Assembly: GCF_028858515.1 (NCBI RefSeq)
Contig: NZ_JAPJZJ010000002.1
Location: 516,514-580,513, forward strand
Direction: 5' to 3'
DNA: 64,000 nucleotides
Origin: Aurantiacibacter sp. D1-12
Lineage (GTDB): Bacteria; Pseudomonadota; Alphaproteobacteria; Sphingomonadales; Sphingomonadaceae
A model generated the notes under the pieces. It was given only the letters and a program-made list of their open reading frames with translations, made no database searches and was not told the DNA's origin. A program made the translations under genes and the position numbers. Positions within the stretch are counted from its first letter, which is position 1. Each line of letters begins with the position of its first letter. Shown in pieces: positions 36,906 to 44,888 of the stretch.

Positions 36906-38804
36906 ATGAGCGGAATTGCAGCGATACTGCACACAGATGGCCGCCCCGCCGGTGTGCCAATGATCGAGGCTATGACATCCGCCATGTCATACCGTGCACG
37001 CGACGGCACGGGTCGTCACCTTCGCGGCCCCGTGGCGCTGGGACACTGCGCCTTCCACACCAGCGCCGAAGACCGCGATGCAGCGCAGCCTCTTACCGGA
37101 GCGGACGGGCGCTTCGCGATTGTTCTTGATGGCTACATTGCCAATTATGCCGATCTGCGCACCGACTTGCTCGGGCGCGGAGTGGCACTCCACAACCGCA
37201 GCGATGCGGAGCTCTTCCTCCAAGCATACATACTGTGGGGTCCCGACTGCCTCGACAGGCTGGAGGGCGAATTTGCCTGCATTATCGCCGATCATGCCGA
37301 GCAAGCACTCTTCTGCGCCTGTGACCATGCAGGGCTTCGCCAGCTGCACTATCACTGGGACGGGAGGGCCCTTCTTGCAGCGACCGACATAGCGGGGGTG
37401 CTGGCGGCGCTTCCACAGCGCCCCGCCCCCAACCTCCCCTATCTCGCCGAGCATGTGGCGAACGAGTGGTATTCGCAAGACGAGACGCCGTGGCAAAGCA
37501 TCAAGCGGCTGCCAAAAGCCCATTCACTGACTGTTGGTGCTTCGGGACCACAGCGCCGCGAGTACTGGCAGCTGCCGACCGAAGTCACGATCCGGCACGC
37601 CAACGACGCGGAGTATGCAGAGCACTATCGCAGCGTTCTGGTCGATTGCATCCGCGGCGCTTCGCGCAGTGATGCGCCATTGGCTTGCGATGTCAGCGGC
37701 GGCCTCGATTCATCGGCGATATTCTGCATTGCGGACCGGCTGGAAAAGAGTGGCGAACTTCCCGCCCCCGCTCTGCACGGGTTCACTCTCAGGGCACCTG
37801 AAGGAACGGCAGCTGACGAGGCGATGTATGTTCGCGCCGTTGAACAGCAAACTTCGCGGGTCATTACTCCCGTCGATCTGTTCATGCCCGGCCTGGACTG
37901 GTTCGAGGGGCAGGGAGAGGCTGACCGCCGGCTCCCATTCCTTCCCAATACCGTGATGATGCGCAACATGGCAGAGACAGCTGCCAGCAAGGGGTGCCGC
38001 GTCAACCTTGTCGGGCAAGGCGGCGATCAATGGCTGGACGGGCTTCCGCACCATTTCCGCCAAGCGCTGCAAATGCGCGACTGGAATGCACTTTGGCGGA
38101 ACTGGCGCGCCGACTGGCGCGCCAAAGGTGCGATCTGGACGATCCGCGAATTTGCCAAGCAATCCGCGATGGCTCTGGCTCCCCCCGCTCTGCATGACCG
38201 GCTGAAGCGATTCCGCCAAACAATCGAGACAAGTGAGGACGATAGCGCTGCGCACATTCTCTCCGATGACATGCGCAGCGTTCTTGCTGAACGGCGCGCG
38301 GTGTTTGCAGCACGGTTCGCCGATATCCCGCCGGATGACCGGATCAAGCGCCTGAAACTGGAATCTCCGTTCCCCCTGCTCGTCTATGACATGATGAACT
38401 TGCAGGCATCACGTTCGGGCCTCGAATACCGCCACCCCATACTTTCGCGCCGTTTCCTCTCCTTTAGCACGGCCACTCCCGAACATATCAGGTGGCGCGG
38501 CGGGCAAACCAAATTCATCCATCGCGTGGCGATGTCAGGCGTGCTGCCGGACGAAATTGTCCGCCGTGACAGCAAGGCGCACTTCAATCAGACATTTTAC
38601 AAGCATCTGCCGAAGATGCGGCAACCCATCCTTCAAGATATTGATAAGCAACCGTTTTCCACTCTTGTTGATCCGCCAGCAGTGAAGCGGATGGTCGCTT
38701 CCCCTTGTGCCCAGCCGTTTGACCGCGCGCCCATATGGACGCTATGGGGATTGTACGCATCTGCCGCATTTCTCTCGGAGAATTCCGCGGCACAGCAAGA
38801 GTAA
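36906..38804 (+). CDS. Asparagine-synthetase-type lasso cyclase homologue
   Basis: The 632-residue protein has the two-domain layout of asparagine synthetase B: an N-terminal glutamine amidotransferase-like half and a C-terminal ATP-binding synthetase half with the PPi loop SGGLDSS (264-270). The start is MSGIAAILH: the Cys2 nucleophile of true asparagine synthetase is replaced by Ser, so glutamine hydrolysis should be lost. Lasso peptide cyclases are likewise homologues that activate an Asp/Glu side chain and need no ammonia. The ATG at 36906 has AGAGGA upstream. The next gene is the precursor, 5 bases after the stop. It could also act on another amine, so cyclase is a context call. Confidence 0.8.
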   Translation: MSGIAAILHTDGRPAGVPMIEAMTSAMSYRARDGTGRHLRGPVALGHCAFHTSAEDRDAAQPLTGADGRFAIVLDGYIANYADLRTDLLGRGVALHNRSDAELFLQAYILWGPDCLDRLEGEFACIIADHAEQALFCACDHAGLRQLHYHWDGRALLAATDIAGVLAALPQRPAPNLPYLAEHVANEWYSQDETPWQSIKRLPKAHSLTVGASGPQRREYWQLPTEVTIRHANDAEYAEHYRSVLVDCIRGASRSDAPLACDVSGGLDSSAIFCIADRLEKSGELPAPALHGFTLRAPEGTAADEAMYVRAVEQQTSRVITPVDLFMPGLDWFEGQGEADRRLPFLPNTVMMRNMAETAASKGCRVNLVGQGGDQWLDGLPHHFRQALQMRDWNALWRNWRADWRAKGAIWTIREFAKQSAMALAPPALHDRLKRFRQTIETSEDDSAAHILSDDMRSVLAERRAVFAARFADIPPDDRIKRLKLESPFPLLVYDMMNLQASRSGLEYRHPILSRRFLSFSTATPEHIRWRGGQTKFIHRVAMSGVLPDEIVRRDSKAHFNQTFYKHLPKMRQPILQDIDKQPFSTLVDPPAVKRMVASPCAQPFDRAPIWTLWGLYASAAFLSENSAAQQE

Positions 38805-38809
38805 GGCCG

Positions 38810-39169
38810 ATGGAAAACAAGCGCACCGAACACAAGAAGACATATTCCCGCCCTCAGTTGACTGTCTTCGGCTCCGTCCGGAACCTGACCGGCGGCAGCC
38901 TCGGGACCGCCGGTGATGGCGGCGTGATGAATATGCTGATGTCCGATCCGCGGGCCAAAGAAAACGTGCAGCGCGTTGGCACACACCCTGCCGGCTTCGG
39001 ACTTTACCTGTTCGACTACAAGCCGCAGTTCCGAGAGCAGCACGGTTCGGATCGCCAGTTCGGCGTTATGGCGGACGAGGTTGAGGCCATTGTTCCGGCC
39101 GCAGTTTCGCGTGATGCCAGCGGCTATGCGCGCGTCGACTACGCGCAGCTTGGCATCGTGCAAGCCTGA
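38810..39169 (+). CDS. RiPP precursor: lasso-type leader fused to S74 chaperone domain
   Basis: The 119-residue protein has three parts. Residues 1-28 are a leader with the lasso pattern Y12-x2-P15-x-L17-x3-G21-x5-T27 (in YSRPQLTVFGSVRNLTG). Residues 29-44 are a Gly-rich segment whose Gly29 would be core residue 1 and Asp36 core residue 8. Residues 45-119 resemble the S74 endosialidase chaperone family: SDPRAKENV at the start, GLYLFDYK, FGVMADEVEAIVPAAV and the end GYARVDYAQLG. S45 and K50 keep the five-residue spacing of the self-cleaving Ser/Lys dyad. The gene follows the cyclase by 5 bases. The leader, core and cleavage sites are inference. Confidence 0.8.
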   Translation: MENKRTEHKKTYSRPQLTVFGSVRNLTGGSLGTAGDGGVMNMLMSDPRAKENVQRVGTHPAGFGLYLFDYKPQFREQHGSDRQFGVMADEVEAIVPAAVSRDASGYARVDYAQLGIVQA

Positions 39170-39216
39170 TTTAGGGGTTTACGCCTTCACGCACATTGCC
39201 GAAGGGTGGCCAGATA

Positions 39217-40164
39217 ATGGTTGGCATCCTTGAAGAGCATCTGGAATATCTTTCCACCACAGGGCGGCATGCGCTGTTCGCGCGGGCGCTTGGCCAGGTT
39301 GTACAACCCGGAGATGTCGTGGCCGATCTCGGCTGCGGTTTTGGCGTCCTCGGTTTCCAAAGTTTGGCGGCAGGGGCTGATCGCGTTTTCGGAATTGACC
39401 AGACTGCGGCCATCGAAATTGCCCGGGAAACTGCACGACGAAGCGGACTGGAAGACCGTTACACCTGCCTGCATTCCAGCACGTTCAAAGCCGAATTGCC
39501 CGAGAAGGCCGACGTACTGGTCTGCGATCATGTGGGATACTTCGGCATCGATTACGGTATCATCGCGATGCTGCAGGATGCGCGCCAACGGATGCTCAAG
39601 CCGGACGGTGCAGTGGTTCCCCAGCACCTGGACCTGAACGTTGCGGCGGTTTCATCCGAAGCATGCCATGACCTCGCCACGGCATGGTCACGCGCGCCCG
39701 TGCCGGCTGAGTACGCCTGGCTCGACACCTATGCCGCGAACAGCCGCCACGAATTCGAATTTGCTCCCGACGACCTGTGCAGCGCGCCCGCTCGCATCGG
39801 CCGTGTGAGGCTGGACGAAGACAACCCCGATTTGCTCGAGTTCAATTCAGAACTGGTCATCACCCAGCCGGGCATGATGCATGGCATCGCCGGATGGTTC
39901 GACTGCGAATTGGCCGAAGGCGTGTGGATGACAAATTCGCCGTTGGAAAAAGACGCAATCAATCGCTCGCAGGCCTTCTTCCCGCTGGCAAAGCCACTCG
40001 ACTTAGAAGCCGGCAATCGCATTGGAGTCTCGATGCGTATCGATCACAAAGCGCAACTGTTCACCTGGACAATCCAGCCGGGCAACGGTGGCGAAGCGCA
40101 AACGATGAGCACGTGGAAGAGTACAATCCTTTCGGCCGCTGACCTGGCGAAGGGGGCAGAGTGA
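39217..40164 (+). CDS. PRMT-like SAM-dependent methyltransferase of the RiPP locus
   Basis: The 315-residue protein has SAM motif I, VVADLGCGFGVLGF (residues 34-47), and a second acidic motif DHVGYFGIDYG (104-114) at the place where protein arginine methyltransferases have their double-Glu loop. The C-terminal half is strand-rich like the PRMT barrel. The start ATG at 39217 has GAAGGG about 12 bases upstream. Position between precursor and kinase genes suggests it methylates the precursor, perhaps on a side chain or carboxylate; the acceptor is unknown. It overlaps the kinase gene by 4 bases, so the two are coupled. Confidence 0.8.
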   Translation: MVGILEEHLEYLSTTGRHALFARALGQVVQPGDVVADLGCGFGVLGFQSLAAGADRVFGIDQTAAIEIARETARRSGLEDRYTCLHSSTFKAELPEKADVLVCDHVGYFGIDYGIIAMLQDARQRMLKPDGAVVPQHLDLNVAAVSSEACHDLATAWSRAPVPAEYAWLDTYAANSRHEFEFAPDDLCSAPARIGRVRLDEDNPDLLEFNSELVITQPGMMHGIAGWFDCELAEGVWMTNSPLEKDAINRSQAFFPLAKPLDLEAGNRIGVSMRIDHKAQLFTWTIQPGNGGEAQTMSTWKSTILSAADLAKGAE

Positions 40165-41030
40165 AACCGGCCTCTTCCTTCGTCCTTCTTGCGCCCGGCC
40201 CACAACGAGATCTGGCTACCGATCCTTACGACAGATGGCTTTCTCCCGACGACACGGTCATCGCGGAATTCTACCGCCACGCCGGAGACTTTCTTTTGCG
40301 CTTTCCCGAGCAAGCCGACTTCTTCATCACCCGCGATTTGCGAGATATCCGATGCTCGCCCGCACCGGACATGGATGAGGCTTCCTTGCAGTCGCTGTTC
40401 GAGAACTCCGTCCGCCCCGTGCTCTCGAATCACGCAGGCTCGCTGAATCTGCATGGCAGCGCGGTTAATATAGAGGGTCGTGCACTGGCGGTGATGGGCT
40501 ATTCACGCCGTGGCAAGAGCACGCTTGCAGGCGCGTTGGCCATGCGCGGTTTGCCCTTACTGACCGAAGACGTACTGGCGATTTCCCGGACTGAAGACCG
40601 GCACATGGTCACTCCGCAGCGCGCTTCGCTCAGGGTTTTTGAAGATAGCGCTGCATTCCTTCTCGGAAGGCCGGAAAGGCCACAGAGCGAAAGCGAAAAA
40701 CGGGATATCGCAAGCGGTGCCATCCCGGTGGCGAGCGCGCCTGTGCCGCTGGGTGCAATGTGCATCCTTGGACCGGGAGAGACGGAAGAACTCTCCATCT
40801 CTCCTATGCGCCAGTCCGACATCTTGGCGGAGATCATGCAACACAGCTTTATTCTCGATGTTGAGGACAAGGCGGCGCTTCGGTCGCATTTCGAACGGCT
40901 GGCAAGGCTGGCCGAAGCCGTCCCTTGCTACGCGCTTGACTACCCTCGCGATTTTGCCCAATTTTCCGAAACCGTCGACACAATTGCCGCGTACTTCCAG
41001 ACCGAATGGGCCGCCGATGCAGGACAGTGA
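40161..41030 (+). CDS. HPr-kinase-like protein of the RiPP locus
   Basis: The 289-residue protein has the HprK/P C-terminal kinase signature: LHGSAVNI (98-104), a Walker A loop GYSRRGKST (113-121) and LLTEDVLAI (133-141), where an acidic pair binds metal. The loop deviates from the classic GxSGxGKS: Arg-Arg stands where Gly and a small residue are usual. HprK homologues in lasso gene clusters phosphorylate the peptide (C-terminal Ser in known cases). Related proteins next to PqqD-type and nucleotidyltransferase genes are a recurring cassette of unclear function. The start overlaps the methyltransferase stop (ATGA). Confidence 0.82.
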   Translation: MKPASSFVLLAPGPQRDLATDPYDRWLSPDDTVIAEFYRHAGDFLLRFPEQADFFITRDLRDIRCSPAPDMDEASLQSLFENSVRPVLSNHAGSLNLHGSAVNIEGRALAVMGYSRRGKSTLAGALAMRGLPLLTEDVLAISRTEDRHMVTPQRASLRVFEDSAAFLLGRPERPQSESEKRDIASGAIPVASAPVPLGAMCILGPGETEELSISPMRQSDILAEIMQHSFILDVEDKAALRSHFERLARLAEAVPCYALDYPRDFAQFSETVDTIAAYFQTEWAADAGQ

Positions 41031-41295
41031 CACGATCTCCCGCTCTGATGACGTAGTCTCCCGCGAGGTTGGTGGCGAAACGGTGCTGCTCGATCTTGGT
41101 CAGGGCACCTATTACGGGTTGAACGCTGTTGGCGGGCGTATCTGGGAGTTCCTTGAAGGCGGCGACCGCACGATTGGCGAGATTATCGCTCTGCTCACGG
41201 ACGAGTTTGACGTTACTGTCGCGGATGCCGAAGCAGATCTGCGTGCTTTGCTGACCGAGCTTGAAGCGAACGCGCTAGTGAAACGCGCAGTTTAA
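41017..41295 (+). CDS. PqqD-family leader-binding protein
   Basis: The 92-residue protein matches the PqqD/RRE fold: three strands (VVSREVGGETVLLDL), a turn GTYYGLNAVGGRIWEFL and a helical end with EIIALLTDEF and LRALLTELEANALV. RRE domains bind leader peptides, in lasso systems through the YxxPxL motif, which the precursor has. It begins 14 bases inside the kinase gene, so it is translationally coupled to it. It is a stand-alone B1-type protein; no B2 transglutaminase-like protease is fused or adjacent. It converges with the nucleotidyltransferase gene, the stops overlapping by 4 bases. Confidence 0.88.
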   Translation: MQDSDTISRSDDVVSREVGGETVLLDLGQGTYYGLNAVGGRIWEFLEGGDRTIGEIIALLTDEFDVTVADAEADLRALLTELEANALVKRAV

Positions 41296-42578
41296 CGCCT
41301 CCTAGTCAGGCGCTTCGACAGCGCGCCAAGCATCCGTTTTGCGTAGAGCATGATGAGAGGCCAATGCGCATTTTCAGGATACCGGTTGCGGAGCGATTGC
41401 GCGTCCGGAAACGCATGCCTCCGGATCAGCTGCAGGCGATCACTCCACCGATCAAGGCTGACAAAGTCCTTGCGAACCCGTTCTCCAAGGGTTGCATCGG
41501 TAAGATAATGCTCTGTTGCATGTGGCCCTGACGCGGCGGCCAGCTGCGCAGCGATCGACTGCGGCAATGGTGCGTCCAGCAGAGCCGCTGCTCTTTGCAT
41601 TCCGGCAAGACAACGCGCGACCAACCCGCTCTTGGTAGCGGCGGCAACCAGCCTTTCCCAGTCTGCCGGAGCGAACCGCCGCATCAGCAAAGCAAGGTCC
41701 ATCAGCCAGATAAGCCTCTCCCCCTCGTGCACGCGCTCTCCATCGTGATAATAGCCATGCGTTGCATGCAGTGCCTGGTTGATCAGTCCGCGCAGCATCA
41801 ACAGCTCCTGCGGCACCGTCTGCGCGGTGACACAGAGGCGCGGCAGGGCGACCGGCTCGCCCCAGAAAGCAACCTCGTCGAGAACAGAGCAAAGGTACGG
41901 GCTGCCGACCAGCCGCCAGTGCAGGTCGATGGCGTGGCGGAACCCCATTCCGGTGTCGAACACCCAGTTCTGCTGTCCGAAAGATGGCGGGCCCTCCGGC
42001 TTCAACCCAAGGCCGCGTAATACCCGTTCGGCGTCTTGTTCCCGACCTGGACGAACCAGAAGGTCGCTATCCCCGCGCCGCCGCACGGCGGGCGTTTCGT
42101 ATGCTAGGTAAGCGACTGCGGCCCCCTTGAGCAGTCGCGTCTCGATCCCTTCTTTCGCAAGGGCATCGAGTACACGGACCAGCATCTCCCGATGTGATGC
42201 TTCCCACAGAGCCTGCAGGCGCGCCTCTTCCCGAACAGGCTTCAACGCCGACGCAGGCCATGCCGAGAGGTCGGAGTCGCCCTCGACGAGTGCCAGCGCG
42301 ATACCGTGATATCGGATCATATCGGTAATACGCTCCGGCTCCCACGTGTCTTGCCAAGCAACGGTCTCACCACGCAGCAGCGCACTCAAGACAGCGACCC
42401 AGTCCTCCGTTTGTTGCGGACCAACCTGAGGGGGTTTTGATGTGATTTCGTTCTCCTGCACAACGCACGTCTGCACTGCCGCCCGCGCAATTGCCAGTTC
42501 CACTCCGCAACCTACTCGATTGGCAGGGGGAATAGGTTGACGCAGTATGAGCATGCCGCGATGTTGCGCCGCAGACAC
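41292..42578 (-). CDS. Nucleotidyltransferase family protein (NTP_transf_5-like)
   Basis: The 428-residue frame encodes a protein with a nucleotidyltransferase core: LLKGAAVAYLAYETP, then RRGDSDLLVRPGREQDAERVLRGLG with the paired Asp residues, and a helical C-terminal half. This is typical of the PF14907-type proteins found in lasso peptide and HprK-like/PqqD cassettes. The first ~40 residues are unconserved; a GTG at 42461 may be the real start. It is convergent with pqqD and divergent from rmlA. A nucleotidyl transfer to a modified precursor is possible but unproved. Confidence 0.8.
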   Translation of the reverse strand: MSAAQHRGMLILRQPIPPANRVGCGVELAIARAAVQTCVVQENEITSKPPQVGPQQTEDWVAVLSALLRGETVAWQDTWEPERITDMIRYHGIALALVEGDSDLSAWPASALKPVREEARLQALWEASHREMLVRVLDALAKEGIETRLLKGAAVAYLAYETPAVRRRGDSDLLVRPGREQDAERVLRGLGLKPEGPPSFGQQNWVFDTGMGFRHAIDLHWRLVGSPYLCSVLDEVAFWGEPVALPRLCVTAQTVPQELLMLRGLINQALHATHGYYHDGERVHEGERLIWLMDLALLMRRFAPADWERLVAAATKSGLVARCLAGMQRAAALLDAPLPQSIAAQLAAASGPHATEHYLTDATLGERVRKDFVSLDRWSDRLQLIRRHAFPDAQSLRNRYPENAHWPLIMLYAKRMLGALSKRLTRRR

Positions 42579-42616
42579 CGCAGTTTCAGCAATAATACCG
42601 GGAAAGGTCGGAGATT

Positions 42617-43498
42617 TTGCAGCGCAAGGGAATTATCTTGGCCGGCGGATCGGGAACGCGCCTCTATCCGCTGACACGCGGCGTCTCCAAGCAATTGATG
42701 CCCGTCTATGACAAGCCGATGATCTACTATCCGCTCAGCACACTGATGCTGGCGGGTATTCGCGACATATTGATCATCACTACGCCGCAGGATCAGGAGC
42801 AATTCCATCGCACGCTTGGCGATGGCTCCGGTTTTGGCATCGCGCTGTCCTATGCTGTCCAGCCGAGCCCCGATGGATTGGCGCAGGCTTTTCACATCGG
42901 TGCCGATTTCATCGGCGGTGACCGCAGCGCTCTCGTTCTGGGGGACAACATATTCTACGGGCACGGACTCCCCGAGTTGCTTGGCAATGCGGCCGCGCAG
43001 GGAAGCGGTGCGACTGTATTCGCTTACCGCGTCAACAATCCGGAGAGCTATGGCGTGGTTGAATTCTCCCCTGATGGCACCGCCCTTTCAATCGAAGAAA
43101 AACCGGCCGAGCCCAAATCCCGCTTTGCTGTAACCGGTCTCTATTTCTACGACGAGACCGTGGTGGACCGCGCGAAGAGCTTGCAGCCATCTGCGCGCGG
43201 AGAGCTGGAAATCACCGATCTCAACCGGAGCTATCTCGATGATGATTTGCTGCAGGTTGAGATCATGGGCCGCGGTTTCGCATGGCTCGACACCGGTACG
43301 CATAGCTCTTTGCTCGATGCCGCCAGTTATGTGCGTATCACCGAAGAGCGGCAGGGCCTGAAGATCTGCTGCCCGGAAGAGATTGCCTGGAGACAAGGGT
43401 TTATCGACGATGCCCGACTGGAGGAGATTGCCGCGCCGCTCGTGCAATCGGGGTATGGCGAGTATCTGATGGCGCTGCTGCGCGAAGGCAAGCGCTGA
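42617..43498 (+). CDS. rmlA: Glucose-1-phosphate thymidylyltransferase
   Basis: RmlA makes dTDP-glucose from glucose-1-phosphate and dTTP, the first step to dTDP-L-rhamnose. The 293-residue protein starts with the signature [16 protein letters not shown] and contains [12 protein letters not shown] and [15 protein letters not shown], which are family hallmarks. The start is a TTG at 42617 with GGTCGGAG 4 bases or more upstream. It is the first gene of rmlACDB; rmlC follows with a 1-base overlap (TGATG). Confidence 0.96.
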   Translation: MQRKGIILAGGSGTRLYPLTRGVSKQLMPVYDKPMIYYPLSTLMLAGIRDILIITTPQDQEQFHRTLGDGSGFGIALSYAVQPSPDGLAQAFHIGADFIGGDRSALVLGDNIFYGHGLPELLGNAAAQGSGATVFAYRVNNPESYGVVEFSPDGTALSIEEKPAEPKSRFAVTGLYFYDETVVDRAKSLQPSARGELEITDLNRSYLDDDLLQVEIMGRGFAWLDTGTHSSLLDAASYVRITEERQGLKICCPEEIAWRQGFIDDARLEEIAAPLVQSGYGEYLMALLREGKR

Positions 43499-44043
43499 TG
43501 AAGGTCATCGCCTGCGACATCGACGGGCCGCTGATCATCGAACCCGAGGTGTTCGGCGATGATCGCGGCTTCTTCATGGAAAGCTGGAATGCAGGCGCGT
43601 TTGCCGAGGCCGGATTGGACATTGCTTTCGTACAGGACAACCATTCGCGTTCCGACAAGGGGGTGCTGCGCGGCCTGCATTTCCAGAATCCGTGTGCCCA
43701 AGGCAAACTGGTGCGCGTGGTGAGGGGCGCCGTGTTCGATGTGGCCGTAGACCTGCGCCGGAGCTCTCCCACTTTCGGCAAATGGGTGGGGGTCGAGCTG
43801 TCCGGGCGCAATCACAGGATGCTCTGGATACCACGCGGATTCGCGCACGGTTTCCTGACGCTCGAGGACGGAACCGATTTCCTCTACAAATGCGATGCGC
43901 CCTACGCGCCCGAGCATGAAGTAACGCTGGCGTGGGACGATCCCGATGTCGCGATTGAATGGCCAACCGCCGGGCTGGACATCCGGCTATCGGCGAAGGA
44001 TCGCGACGGGCGATCGCTCACCGAGATAGAGGCCTTGGTATGA
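43498..44043 (+). CDS. rmlC: dTDP-4-dehydrorhamnose 3,5-epimerase
   Basis: RmlC epimerises the keto sugar at C3 and C5. The 181 residues match the family; visible motifs are the N-terminal PLIIEPEVFGDDRGFFME, the catalytic base segment QDNHSRSDKGVLRGLHF, and GFAHGFLTL. It overlaps rmlA and rmlD by a base or four (TGATG and ATGA), so the pathway is translated from one mRNA. Confidence 0.96.
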   Translation: MKVIACDIDGPLIIEPEVFGDDRGFFMESWNAGAFAEAGLDIAFVQDNHSRSDKGVLRGLHFQNPCAQGKLVRVVRGAVFDVAVDLRRSSPTFGKWVGVELSGRNHRMLWIPRGFAHGFLTLEDGTDFLYKCDAPYAPEHEVTLAWDDPDVAIEWPTAGLDIRLSAKDRDGRSLTEIEALV

Positions 44044-44888
44044 AGGTCCTGATCACCGGGGCGACCGGCCAGCTTGGCCGCGCATTGATCACAACCGCAC
44101 CGCCCGAGGCCGAACTGGTGCCCGTTTCCGCCGAGCAATGCGACCTTACCGATAGCGACGCTATCTCCCGCATGGTTGGTGACGTTGAACCCGGCCTGAT
44201 CATCAACGCGGCTGCCTATACCGCGGTTGACCAGGCGGAGAGTGACGAAGAGACCGCACGCCGCGTGAATGCAGATGCCGTGGCAGCGCTCGTCGCCGCG
44301 CATTCGGGAAAGCTGGTGCACGTTTCGACCGATTTCGTGTTCGGCGGCGATTCCAGCCGCGCCTATCGCCCCGATGATACGCGGAGTCCTCTGTCCGTCT
44401 ATGGACGTACCAAGGCGGCAGGCGAGGATCACTTGCGCGATACCGATCTGCTGGTGCGGACATCATGGCTCTATGCCGCGGGGGGCATGAACTTCGTGCG
44501 CACGATGCTGCGGCTTATGACGGAAAAAGACGAGGTGCGCGTGGTAGCCGACCAGATCGGCGCACCGACATGGGCAGCGGGGCTGGCAAAGACGATCTGG
44601 GGCCTCGTCAATGCAGAGGCTACAGGGACATTCCATCATAGCGATACGGGCGTTGCGAGCTGGTACGATTTCGCCGTTGCGATCCAGGAAGAGGCACGCG
44701 CCATCGGCCTGCTGGGCAAGAGTGTGCCGATCATTCCCGTTAGCACGCAAGACTACCCGACGGCGGCAAGACGCCCGGCCTTTTCGCTGCTGGACAGTAG
44801 CAAGACACGAACCCTGCTAGATGATGGCCACACTCACTGGCGCATGAACCTGTGGCACATGCTGCGCGCGGAGAAGGAGCTTGGCTAA
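44040..44888 (+). CDS. rmlD: dTDP-4-dehydrorhamnose reductase
   Basis: RmlD reduces the epimerised sugar to dTDP-L-rhamnose with NAD(P)H. The 282-residue short-chain dehydrogenase has GATGQLGRAL for the cofactor, VSTDFVFGG near the active site and YGRTKAAGE, with the catalytic Tyr and Lys. The ATG at 44040 overlaps the rmlC stop; the reading frame continues upstream inside rmlC without conserved sequence. It overlaps rmlB by 8 bases. Confidence 0.95.
   Translation: MKVLITGATGQLGRALITTAPPEAELVPVSAEQCDLTDSDAISRMVGDVEPGLIINAAAYTAVDQAESDEETARRVNADAVAALVAAHSGKLVHVSTDFVFGGDSSRAYRPDDTRSPLSVYGRTKAAGEDHLRDTDLLVRTSWLYAAGGMNFVRTMLRLMTEKDEVRVVADQIGAPTWAAGLAKTIWGLVNAEATGTFHHSDTGVASWYDFAVAIQEEARAIGLLGKSVPIIPVSTQDYPTAARRPAFSLLDSSKTRTLLDDGHTHWRMNLWHMLRAEKELG

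Noticed and set aside
38810..39169. Precursor read as a plain phage tail fibre fragment
   Set aside because: The N-terminal leader pattern, the 5-base spacing to the cyclase gene and the RRE and kinase genes downstream are not explained by a phage fragment.
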